From assembly GCA_910578665.1 (NCBI GenBank), contig CAJTQU010000016.1:1-48803 (forward strand): 48,803 nucleotides of DNA, in the 5' to 3' direction. Every line of letters starts with the position of its first letter. Within the stretch, counting starts at the first letter, position 1. Source of the stretch: an uncultured Muribaculaceae bacterium (GTDB lineage Bacteria; Bacteroidota; Bacteroidia; Bacteroidales; Muribaculaceae). This document shows positions 27,066 to 35,442 of the stretch, piece by piece. The translations under genes were made by a program, and so were the position numbers. The notes beneath the pieces were generated by a model that did not search any database, was not told the DNA's origin, and saw only the letters and a list, made by a program, of their open reading frames with translations.

Positions 27066-28193
27066 TTACTTACGCAGTATCAGCACTATCAGGTGCAATA
27101 GGGTGTCAAACATCACGATCTTGGCATTAGCATTACGTGAGATGTCCGCGGCCGCCTCGTCAAACAGCCTCATCATATCATCGGCATTGGCAGCATTTAT
27201 AAACGGGGCAAACCGGCTTGAGAAGCGGGCTTCCGCCCCGGTAAGCCGGACAAGATCCTGCCGGCCCAGATTATATATGAAATTCTCGCGCACCATGCGT
27301 GCGCAATACGCCAGAAACCGCAATGATTTTTCCCTCCCCATAGCGGCCACTGTGTCGCCGTTGTCCCTCAGAGCTTTCACATCGCGCATATACGCCTTGC
27401 GCATTATGTCTTGAAACAGCTCCATGAATTCGTCAAACTCGCCGGCCGTCTCAACAGCGTCAAGCGCCGTACACGCATTGCCGTCACTTATATATGCCAG
27501 CTGGACCGCGGCCTGGGGATCTACACCACGCGTGTCAACAAGTATCGCAGCTATTTCATCGTCACTAAGCCGTGTCACGGCCACACGCTGCAAACGGGAC
27601 AGAATGGTGGGGAGAATCGATGCGGGATCATTGCTGACAAATATGAACTTTGTATCGTCAAAAGGCTCTTCGATTATTTTCAGCAACTTGTTGGCTGCCT
27701 CGCCCTGGAGTTTCTCCGGAAGCCAGACCACCATCACCTTGTACCTGGCTGAAAAATTACTTATATTGAGTTTGCGCAATATTTCCGCACTTTCCTCTAC
27801 ATAGATACCCGGACGCGAATTGCCTGCATCTATGATGTCAAGCCAGCGCTGCCAGGAGGCATAATTACCGCATGACAGAAAATTACGCCATGCATCGGCC
27901 ATGTCTGTACTGACGAGCTGGTGTTTCTGCTTCGATTTAACTATCGGGTAAACGAAGTGCATATCGGCGTTGTTTAGCGAAGCATGCTGCACACACGACG
28001 GACAACGTCCGCAACTGTCACCATTCACGGGAGACACGCAATGCATATATTGTGCCAATGCACGAGCCAGTGCGAGTTTGCCTGTGCCTTCAGGTCCTGA
28101 CAGCAAAAGTGCGTGCGGCACCCTGTCCGAGTCAACCAAGGTTCTAAGATGCTCCTTAACATTATTATGTCCGGCAATATCGGCAAATCTCAT
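27066..28193 (-). CDS. holB: DNA polymerase III delta' subunit
   Basis: A 375-residue AAA+ clamp-loader subunit. It has a Walker A-like GPEGTGK (about 33-39) where the usual Thr/Ser after Lys is Leu, in keeping with a non-hydrolysing delta' chain. A Cys4 zinc module follows (about C52, C61, C64, C67), and LLKIIEEPFDDTKFIFVSND plus SRLQRV mark the Walker B and sensor region. The start is placed at 28193 (MRFADIAGHNN), because a TTG three codons upstream lies inside the -7 box. The predicted transcript start almost coincides with the ATG, so the mRNA may be leaderless. Confidence 0.9.
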   Translation of the reverse strand: MRFADIAGHNNVKEHLRTLVDSDRVPHALLLSGPEGTGKLALARALAQYMHCVSPVNGDSCGRCPSCVQHASLNNADMHFVYPIVKSKQKHQLVSTDMADAWRNFLSCGNYASWQRWLDIIDAGNSRPGIYVEESAEILRKLNISNFSARYKVMVVWLPEKLQGEAANKLLKIIEEPFDDTKFIFVSNDPASILPTILSRLQRVAVTRLSDDEIAAILVDTRGVDPQAAVQLAYISDGNACTALDAVETAGEFDEFMELFQDIMRKAYMRDVKALRDNGDTVAAMGREKSLRFLAYCARMVRENFIYNLGRQDLVRLTGAEARFSSRFAPFINAANADDMMRLFDEAAADISRNANAKIVMFDTLLHLIVLILRK

Positions 28194-28199
28194 AGAGTA

Positions 28200-28230
28200 C
28201 AAAATTACAAAAAATTAGGCTATCGGCAAA
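28200..28230 (-). promoter_or_regulatory. holB promoter abutting the start codon
   Basis: On the minus strand TTTG (28227-28230) is 19 bases from TAATTTTG (28200-28207). The ATG is only six bases beyond the box, where transcription itself would start. Confidence 0.65.
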
Positions 28231-28305
28231 ATCAAACTCCATAGTAATATTAATATTAAATATCGATTAGAAATGCGGAACAAAGCTCGTTACATGAATT
28301 ATTAC

Positions 28306-28313
28306 TAACTTTG
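28306..28313 (+). promoter_or_regulatory. -7 box of the AddB-like nuclease gene
   Basis: TAACTTTG fits TAnnTTTG and lies 29 bases before the ATG at 28343. No convincing -33 TTG at the expected distance. Confidence 0.5.
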
Positions 28314-28342
28314 CCATCTAATCTGTCATCACAAGCAGTCAC

Positions 28343-31300
28343 ATGATACCATTCCTTCAAAGCATAGCCATAGAAATGACCGGGCGCTACGGTGCCTCCG
28401 TATCAAAATATTGTTTCGTACTGCCCACCAAGCGCAGCTGCACATTCCTGCGTCAATATTTTTCTGACGCCATAGCCAATATGTTCGGCCAGGCAGACGA
28501 TGCGCCAGATATGCCGCAAATAACGACCATAAGCGAACTGACAGACACTCTGAGCGGTGCTTCAAAGGGAACCCGGCTCGAGCTGCTATTCAGTCTGTAT
28601 GAAGCATGGCGCTCGCTGAAAGGAGACGATACCGACTTCGAGCGTTTCAAGACCTGGGGGGAAACCATTATGTCTGACTACAATGAAGTGGACCTGTATT
28701 GCGTGGATGCATCAGAGCTATTCCAGAACCTGTCCAGGCACAACGAAATACGCACTGACTACCTGACACCAGAACAGCGCGATATAATATCGCGGTATTT
28801 CGGAATAACGCATCCTGAAAACGAAGTGAAACGATTTTGGGAGCATTTCAACAAGGGAAAAGACAAAAAGGTCGCACAAGAGCGTTTTCTGAGTCTTTGG
28901 GAAATGCTATATCCACTCTATGCGAAGTATAACGAGCTTCTTGAGAAACGCAATAAGACATACCCCGGCCGGGCATACCGGCTGGCATGCGAACGCATAG
29001 AAGAATACGGCCGCCGGCTACTACCCTATAATAAAGTGGTCATAGCCGGGTTCAACGCGCTGTCACGCGTAGAGCGCAAACTGTTTAAGCTTATCAGCAA
29101 CCTGCGAAGTCCTGACGGCGGCAGCCTTGCCGAGTTTTTCTGGGACGCGCCAGGCCTCCCTTTGAAAAAAGGGGCTAAGATTGATGCCGGACACTTTCTG
29201 CATACCAATGCCACAGACTTTCCCTGCTCTCTGCAGGGCATGGACCGTTATACAGAACATCTGTCATTTCCAGAACATATCTATGTCACTGCCTGTCCCG
29301 GAAACACCGCACAGGCAAAAGTCATATCCGGCATAGTGAACCGCATCCTTAACAGTGGCGGCGACAAATATATAGATCCGGCACGTATAGCCATTGTACT
29401 GCCCGATGAAGGATTGCTGTTCCCTGTATTCCATTCATTGCCGGCACAAACCGTACCATCCGTCAACCTGACCATGGGCTATCCTCTGCGTATGACACTG
29501 GCCGCTTCGTTCGTCACACTCGTCAAACAGATGCAGTTACGGTGCCGCACTGTCAGCGGTATGACACGTTTTTTTGCAAAAGATGTAAAAGGTCTGCTCG
29601 GACACACTCTCACACGGCTGCTGCTGGGTGTAAGAAATGTGGAGACCATACTCGGATATATACTTGACAGGGGGCTGTTCTTCGTCTCTATGAGCGATAT
29701 ACTCGATGCCGTAGCCGGCCAGAAGGACAACGAAGTTCTGTGCGAACGCATAAAGATGCTATGGCAGCCATTGGCAGAAGGAAGCCGTGTAGGCGATACA
29801 TGCGACTATCTGGAGCGCCTGCTCTCGATAATGCTGGAATTACTCGGCAACACACCGACCGACAGCGGCAGCAGTAACGAAGACAAGCATGCCAGACTTG
29901 ATGTGACACATCTCACCAAGTATCTGGAGGGGGTCAGAGAGTTCAGACAGGTGACTGCGTCATACAAAATAGACATGGACAGACGTCTGGCTCTAAACCT
30001 TATCGACCGTATGCTGTCTGCACAGACAGTTTCATTGCAGGGCGAGCCGACCAAAGGGCTGCAAGTGATGGGTATGCTGGAAACGAGAGCACTGGACTTT
30101 GATTATGTTATCATCCCCTCCATGAACGAGCGTATCTTTCCACGTAAACTTCAGAAACCTACCTTCATTCCAAACGCTCTGCGTTACGGATTCGGCATAG
30201 CTACCACACGTTTCCAGGAAAATATATTTGCCTATTATTTCTATCGCCTTATCGCACGCGCCAAAGAGGTCCACCTGCTCTACGATGCCTCGCAAGGCGG
30301 AATGCGCAGCGGAGATCCGTCGCGATTTCTGCTGCAGCTGCGTTATCTGTACGGCAAGGAATGTCCTCTGGTCTGGAACTCGGCCAGGTTTAATGTGGCA
30401 ACCAACCGCTCAGAAACCATGAGTGTGTCCAAAAACAGCATTTTGGCAGCCAGGCTTGGCGAATACCTGCGCCCCGGCTCCGGAAGAGCATTATCGGCAT
30501 CCTCACTGAAAGATTATCTGGCCTGTCCTATGAAATTCTATCTGGCACACATAGAGGGGAAACGCGTAGAAAAAGAACCAGAAGAATTCTTGGATGCCGT
30601 GACACAGGGTAATATCCTGCACGAAACCATGCAGGAACTATATGACTCTCTGTTGCCGTCCGGCCAAAGTTCTGGCAGACGGTTCGTATCAAAAGATATA
30701 ATTTCGTCATGGCTGGACGGTAGCCGGAACATAGGCACCTACGGTAGCTACAGGGAGATCGTATGCCGCAAAATCAATCAGTATTACCTGCATCGAGACA
30801 ATAACGCGCCGCTCACAGGAGACGCCGGTATCATGGCCGATGTACTGTCTAAATACGTACAATGGTCGCTCGAAGCAGATTTACGCCTCGCGCCATTCGT
30901 TTATCTGGGATCGGAACAAAAATTCGACGTGGCGTATCCATTAGATGGTGACCGCCTTGTCAATATGACGATGATTATCGACCGTATGGACGAGGTCTGT
31001 CCACCCGAAGGAAATACGGACAAACTGCGTCTGCGCATATCTGACTATAAAACAGGCAAAGACGAGACCTCTTTTTCAAAAGTGTCTGATCTGACATCTG
31101 GCAAAAAAGGGAAAGCCATTTTCCAGCTCATGCTGTATGCCGCCCTTTATCCATACTGCTCTAAATCTGTGGCACACACCACGCCGGTCGCCTTGTCAAT
31201 ATACAAGACACGCAGCCTCAAGCTAAACGGATTCGACACAATGGTGGAAAACGGTGCCAAGCCCGTGTGGGATAACCAGCCTTACAAAGCCGAGTTCGAG

Positions 31301-31414
31301 ACCGGGTTACGGGAAAAGCTTACGGAGCTATTCGATCCGGATATTCCGTTCTCACAGTGTGAAGACACAAACCACTGCCGATACTGTGACTTCGCCCAAT
31401 TATGCAACAGATAA
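28343..31414 (+). CDS. AddB-like PD-(D/E)XK nuclease with Fe-S cysteines
   Basis: A 1023-residue protein of the AddB/RexB-type family that works with a UvrD/AddA helicase in double-strand-break resection. The N-terminal part is a degenerate helicase fold (VLPTKRSCTFLRQYF) without a functional Walker A. The C-terminal nuclease has the ILHETMQELY helix and the core LRISDYKTGKDE (catalytic Asp and Lys). An iron-sulfur site is implied by an early Cys (YLACPMKFYL, about residue 731) and a terminal cluster (HCRYCDFAQLC). No addA-like gene is adjacent. The gene is divergent from holB and convergent with prfC, with only 13 bases between stops. Confidence 0.85.
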   Translation: MIPFLQSIAIEMTGRYGASVSKYCFVLPTKRSCTFLRQYFSDAIANMFGQADDAPDMPQITTISELTDTLSGASKGTRLELLFSLYEAWRSLKGDDTDFERFKTWGETIMSDYNEVDLYCVDASELFQNLSRHNEIRTDYLTPEQRDIISRYFGITHPENEVKRFWEHFNKGKDKKVAQERFLSLWEMLYPLYAKYNELLEKRNKTYPGRAYRLACERIEEYGRRLLPYNKVVIAGFNALSRVERKLFKLISNLRSPDGGSLAEFFWDAPGLPLKKGAKIDAGHFLHTNATDFPCSLQGMDRYTEHLSFPEHIYVTACPGNTAQAKVISGIVNRILNSGGDKYIDPARIAIVLPDEGLLFPVFHSLPAQTVPSVNLTMGYPLRMTLAASFVTLVKQMQLRCRTVSGMTRFFAKDVKGLLGHTLTRLLLGVRNVETILGYILDRGLFFVSMSDILDAVAGQKDNEVLCERIKMLWQPLAEGSRVGDTCDYLERLLSIMLELLGNTPTDSGSSNEDKHARLDVTHLTKYLEGVREFRQVTASYKIDMDRRLALNLIDRMLSAQTVSLQGEPTKGLQVMGMLETRALDFDYVIIPSMNERIFPRKLQKPTFIPNALRYGFGIATTRFQENIFAYYFYRLIARAKEVHLLYDASQGGMRSGDPSRFLLQLRYLYGKECPLVWNSARFNVATNRSETMSVSKNSILAARLGEYLRPGSGRALSASSLKDYLACPMKFYLAHIEGKRVEKEPEEFLDAVTQGNILHETMQELYDSLLPSGQSSGRRFVSKDIISSWLDGSRNIGTYGSYREIVCRKINQYYLHRDNNAPLTGDAGIMADVLSKYVQWSLEADLRLAPFVYLGSEQKFDVAYPLDGDRLVNMTMIIDRMDEVCPPEGNTDKLRLRISDYKTGKDETSFSKVSDLTSGKKGKAIFQLMLYAALYPYCSKSVAHTTPVALSIYKTRSLKLNGFDTMVENGAKPVWDNQPYKAEFETGLREKLTELFDPDIPFSQCEDTNHCRYCDFAQLCNR

Positions 31415-31427
31415 AAGTCTCTGGAAA

Positions 31428-33005
31428 CTAAAATTCGCTTGAGAAATGAAATCTTATGGACGGGAAATCTGACTGCGCCATCTGCAGAACATAGTTGCTG
31501 TCAGCCAAAAAGACATCGCGTCCCTCTTTGTCTACAGCCATAAACTGCTGCTTGCGGCGTTTGAACGCAGCCAGGGCATCCTCGTCGTCACTTTCTATCC
31601 AGCAGGCTTTATAAAGGCTCAGCGGTTCCCAACGGCACTGGGCGCCGTATTCATGCAGCAGACGGTACTGTATCACCTCAAACTGCAACTGCCCTACTGT
31701 GCCTATAATCTTCCGATTATTAAACTGGTTGACAAACAGCTGGGCCACACCCTCGTCCATGAGTTGGTTTATACCCTTGTCAAGCTGCTTCTGCTTCATA
31801 GGATCGGCGTTCTCGATATATTTGAACATCTCCGGACTGAAGCTTGGCAGTCCCTTAAAATGCAATTCCTCTCCGGAGGTCAGAGTATCGCCAATCTTAA
31901 AGTTACCGGTATCCGGTATGCCGACTATGTCGCCCGGATACGCCTCATCCACAATATTCTTCTTCTGCGCCATAAAAGCCGTAGGCGCGGCAAATTTCAG
32001 TGTCTTACCAAGGCGCATGTGTTTATATGGCGCGTTACGCTCAAAGCGTCCGCTGCACACTTTGACAAAGGCTATACAAGAGCGGTGGTTGGGGTCCATA
32101 TTGGCATGTATCTTAAATACAAAACCGCTGAAGCCCTCTTCTTCAGGGTTAACACGGCGCTCTTCAGCCACAACAGGCTGGGGAGCCGGTGCTATCTTTA
32201 CAAAGCAGTCAAGCAATTCCTTAACACCGAAAGTGTTCAAAGCTGATCCGAAGAATACTGGCGCCACACGTCCCTGGAGATATGCCTGCTCGTCAAATTC
32301 GGGATATACGCCTTCGATCAGTTCGAGATCCTCTCGCAGTTTCGCCGCATCGGCGGCACCTACCAGATTGTCTACCTCGGGAGAATTTACATCGGCAATT
32401 TCCACACGCTCCGAAACCGTTTGTTTCGATGGGGTGAACAGGTCAAGCCCGTGCTCGAAAATATTATATACCCCCTTAAACTTCGCACCTATATTTATAG
32501 GCCACGACAGAGGACGCACACTAATTTTCAACTCCTGCTCCAGTTCGTCAAGAATGTCAAACGGGTCACGCCCCTCACGGTCCAGCTTGTTTACAAAAAT
32601 TATCACCGGTGTGTTGCGCATACGGCACACTTCCATCAGACGCCTTGTCTGTGTCTCCACACCCTTGGCCACGTCCACGACTATTATTACAGAGTCAACG
32701 GCTGTGAGAGTGCGGAACGTGTCTTCTGCGAAATCCTGGTGGCCGGGCGTGTCGAGAATATTTATCTTATACGTACCATAATTGAAGCCCATCACCGACG
32801 TTGCCACCGATATACCGCGCTGCTTCTCTATCTCCATCCAGTCAGAAGTGGCAGTCTTCTTAATCTTGTTACTCTTCACGGCCCCGGCCACATGGATCGC
32901 GCCGCCAAAAAGCAGCAGCTTTTCGGTAAGAGTTGTTTTGCCGGCGTCAGGATGTGATATAATAGCAAATGTGCGGCGTCTTGATATTTCGTCGGTGATA
33001 GCCAT
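31428..33005 (-). CDS. prfC: Peptide chain release factor 3
   Basis: A 525-residue translational GTPase that recycles RF1/RF2 from the ribosome. G motifs are visible: SHPDAGKTTLTEK (residues 17-29), the switch-I region WMEIEKQRGIS, DTPGHQDF, and NKLDR. Domains II and III follow, with RF3-specific FPSFSPEMFKYI-like sequence (GLPSFSPEMFKYIE) and VGQLQFEVIQYRL. Length matches the family. It lies 13 bases downstream of rfbD on the same strand. Confidence 0.95.
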   Translation of the reverse strand: MAITDEISRRRTFAIISHPDAGKTTLTEKLLLFGGAIHVAGAVKSNKIKKTATSDWMEIEKQRGISVATSVMGFNYGTYKINILDTPGHQDFAEDTFRTLTAVDSVIIVVDVAKGVETQTRRLMEVCRMRNTPVIIFVNKLDREGRDPFDILDELEQELKISVRPLSWPINIGAKFKGVYNIFEHGLDLFTPSKQTVSERVEIADVNSPEVDNLVGAADAAKLREDLELIEGVYPEFDEQAYLQGRVAPVFFGSALNTFGVKELLDCFVKIAPAPQPVVAEERRVNPEEEGFSGFVFKIHANMDPNHRSCIAFVKVCSGRFERNAPYKHMRLGKTLKFAAPTAFMAQKKNIVDEAYPGDIVGIPDTGNFKIGDTLTSGEELHFKGLPSFSPEMFKYIENADPMKQKQLDKGINQLMDEGVAQLFVNQFNNRKIIGTVGQLQFEVIQYRLLHEYGAQCRWEPLSLYKACWIESDDEDALAAFKRRKQQFMAVDKEGRDVFLADSNYVLQMAQSDFPSIRFHFSSEF

Positions 33006-33018
33006 ATGGATTGTTTTA

Positions 33019-33912
33019 TTAAGATCGTGTTATTGATGCGTAGTCGTCAAAGAAACATGCCAGCGACTCCTGCCAGCATGGTATTTCGACACCAAAAGTA
33101 TTTCTGAATTTAGATGTGTCCAGCACTGTGTAGCGCGGCCGCGCGGCCGCTGTGGGATACTGCCCGGTATCAAGGGGAGACAATGCGCATTTTATCCCCT
33201 GCATGTTGAATATAGCGCGTGCGAAATCGTACCATGAGGTCTGTCCCGAACCGGACAAATGATAGATGCCCGGGCACCATCTATCCGAATCAATCACAGA
33301 CATTACCGCCTGTGCAAGCACCGGGGCATAAGTAGGGCTGCCAAATTGGTCGGCAACCACACCCAACGCCTCTCTCTCACTCCCCAGGCGCAGCATGGTT
33401 TTAACAAAATTATTCCCATACACACTATAAAGCCACGCGGTACGTAATATCACACTCTGCTCAGGCATGATTCGGAGTAATTCTCGTTCGCCTTCCAGCT
33501 TTGTGATGCCATAGACATTGCACGGGGAGGTGGGCGCATCCTCCGTATACGGTGTGTCAGCGTCTCCGCCGAAGACATAATCTGTGCTGATGTGTATTAC
33601 TTTTGCTCCGGCACCGGATGCTGCCAGTGCTATATTGCGCACAGCGTCGGTGTTTACTTTCCTGCACAGTCCTGCTTCACTTTCAGCCTTATCCACGGCC
33701 GTATATGCAGCGCAATTCACAATATACCCGGGACGGAAACTATTGACTTTGGCCGCCACGCCAGCACCGTCTGTCAAATCAAGCATGGAACAGCCGCAAC
33801 CGCCGTCAACATCTGTATAGTCCGCGACAATATCGGCGCGAGCATCAAGCAAGCGCCGCAAACAGGAGCCTAACTGGCCTTTGCCGCCGGTGATAAGGAT
33901 ACGTTTCATCAT
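33019..33912 (-). CDS. rfbD: dTDP-4-dehydrorhamnose reductase
   Basis: A 297-residue NAD(P)H-dependent short-chain reductase that makes dTDP-L-rhamnose in surface polysaccharide synthesis. It shows the nucleotide-binding ITGGKGQLGSCLRRLL, INCAAYTAVDKAE-type NCAAYTAVDKAESE, STDYVFGGD, and the catalytic Tyr-Lys in NVYGITKLEGE; LRTAWLYS and FGSPTYA are RmlD hallmarks. The other rml genes are not in the window. The start at 33912 or the next Met at 33909 cannot be separated. The promoter box lies only eight bases upstream, so the leader is almost absent. Confidence 0.93.
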   Translation of the reverse strand: MMKRILITGGKGQLGSCLRRLLDARADIVADYTDVDGGCGCSMLDLTDGAGVAAKVNSFRPGYIVNCAAYTAVDKAESEAGLCRKVNTDAVRNIALAASGAGAKVIHISTDYVFGGDADTPYTEDAPTSPCNVYGITKLEGERELLRIMPEQSVILRTAWLYSVYGNNFVKTMLRLGSEREALGVVADQFGSPTYAPVLAQAVMSVIDSDRWCPGIYHLSGSGQTSWYDFARAIFNMQGIKCALSPLDTGQYPTAAARPRYTVLDTSKFRNTFGVEIPCWQESLACFFDDYASITRS

Positions 33913-33920
33913 TCAGTCTG

Positions 33921-33952
33921 CAAAATTACTCATAATTCCGCTTATTTCCAAA
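33921..33952 (-). promoter_or_regulatory. rfbD-prfC promoter abutting the start codon
   Basis: On the minus strand TTTG (33949-33952) is 20 bases from TAATTTTG (33921-33928), and the rfbD ATG is at 33912. A second -7-like TATCTTTG overlaps the -33 element at 33949-33956. Confidence 0.55.
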
Positions 33953-34040
33953 GATATAATCGCACAGGGACTAATACATAATCCGAAAGATTGGTTATAT
34001 TTGCATAAATTTGAATACATGGCCGTTGAAAATATGTCGC

Positions 34041-34048
34041 TATCTTTG
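34041..34048 (+). promoter_or_regulatory. -7 box of the alcohol dehydrogenase gene
   Basis: TATCTTTG fits the consensus, about 82 bases before the ATG. A second candidate TATATTTG lies at 33996-34003. Neither has an ideally spaced TTG. Confidence 0.5.
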
Positions 34049-34130
34049 CAACACAAAACAGGACATCCTTGAATGATAAATCATCTTTCAAAATTAATTA
34101 TACTTTGACTAAAGTTAAAACAATAATAGT

Positions 34131-35297
34131 ATGTTAGGAAATTTCACTTTTCACAATCCGACAAGACTTCATTTCGGTAATGAAGCATTGGACCAACTAG
34201 GCAAAGAACTTAAGAATTATGGACCAAAAATAATGTTGGCCTATGGCGGTGGCAGTATCAAACAAAACGGCATCTACGATCTGGTAATCGCAGAACTCCG
34301 CAAAGCAGGAAAAACAATTGTGGAAATGCCCGGCGTAATGCCCAATCCCACAATTGACAAAGTAATGGAAGGAGCCGCACTGGCACGCAGCGAGAAAGTC
34401 GACCTCATACTCGCCGTAGGCGGAGGCTCTACGTGCGATTATGCCAAAGCCGTGGCCGGAAGCACTTATTGCGAAGAAGACCCTTGGGAATATTATTTCA
34501 AATCTTTCGGCAAGATGAAATGTCGTTATATCCCGGTAGGTTGTGTACTCACGATGGCCGGCACGGGATCTGAAATGAATGCCGGATCCGTTATCTCAAA
34601 CCATGCGGAAAACCGTAAAATGTTCTATCATTTCAGAAACCCGGAATTTGCCATACTAAACCCGGAATTCACATTCAGTGTGCCCAAATACCAGATGGTG
34701 GCAGGGATATACGACATAATGTCCCACATCCTCGAACAATATCTCTCCGGATCTGATGATAATACCTCTGACTATATTGCCGAGGGCCTCATGCGCTCTC
34801 TCATAACAAGTTCCAGAAAAGCACTTGCCGACCCCGAAGACTATGAAGCAAGAAGCAACATAATGTGGACCGCGACATGGGCGCTCAACACTCTTATAGC
34901 TATGGGAAAACCAACTGACTGGATGGTGCATATGCTCGGCCAGGCTGTGGCAGCATTTACAGATGCGACACACGGACACACATTATCAGCTGTCAGCGGA
35001 GCATATTACAGGCTATTGCTAGAGGAGAGCGACAATGCCGTAGCGAAATTCAAACGTATGGCAACAAACGTATGGAATGTGAACACCAACGGACTAAGTG
35101 ATGCGCAAGCCGCACACAAAGGACTCGAAACCATGGAGGCATGGATGCGGGAACTTGGTCTGGCCATGAACATCACCGAATGCGGAGCCTCGTCTGAAAT
35201 CATAGAAGGAATAGCGGACGCATGCCCTATAAACGATGGCGGATACAAAGTACTGGAGCGTAAAGATGTTATCAATATTCTTAAAAACAGTCTGTAG
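34131..35297 (+). CDS. Iron-containing alcohol dehydrogenase
   Basis: A 388-residue group III alcohol dehydrogenase of the butanol dehydrogenase/YqhD type. Seen are the N-terminal FHNPTRLHFGNEALDQLG, the nucleotide-binding LAVGGGSTCDYAKAVA, the TMAGTGSEMNAGSVISN segment (quoted in part: AGTGSEMNAG) and the metal-ligand region YDIMSHILEQYL with the later ATHGHTLSAV histidines. It reduces aldehydes to alcohols with NAD(P)H during fermentation or detoxification. A standalone gene followed by a strong bidirectional terminator. Confidence 0.93.
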   Translation: MLGNFTFHNPTRLHFGNEALDQLGKELKNYGPKIMLAYGGGSIKQNGIYDLVIAELRKAGKTIVEMPGVMPNPTIDKVMEGAALARSEKVDLILAVGGGSTCDYAKAVAGSTYCEEDPWEYYFKSFGKMKCRYIPVGCVLTMAGTGSEMNAGSVISNHAENRKMFYHFRNPEFAILNPEFTFSVPKYQMVAGIYDIMSHILEQYLSGSDDNTSDYIAEGLMRSLITSSRKALADPEDYEARSNIMWTATWALNTLIAMGKPTDWMVHMLGQAVAAFTDATHGHTLSAVSGAYYRLLLEESDNAVAKFKRMATNVWNVNTNGLSDAQAAHKGLETMEAWMRELGLAMNITECGASSEIIEGIADACPINDGGYKVLERKDVINILKNSL

Positions 35298-35378
35298 TCG
35301 CTCTGATACTTTCGCACAATGTAAGTCCCGGATCAATCCCGGATAATGCAGAAAGTACTTAGGGCGAATGTAATCCTT

Positions 35379-35427
35379 AATAAGAAAAAAGGTGTTCCGA
35401 AAGATACGGAACACCTTTTTTCTTATT
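35379..35427. terminator. Bidirectional terminator between alcohol dehydrogenase and dsbD
   Basis: A perfect 21-bp inverted repeat (35379-35399 with 35407-35427) has a 7-base loop, a GC-rich core (GGTGTTCCG) and A- and T-runs on either side, so it should terminate both converging transcripts. Confidence 0.85.
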
Positions 35428-35442
35428 AGGGTATGATTAGAA

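Noticed and set aside
31699..32781. A 360-codon open frame opposite prfC
   Set aside because: Ser/Arg/Thr-rich antisense shadow of a complete RF3 gene, with no motif.
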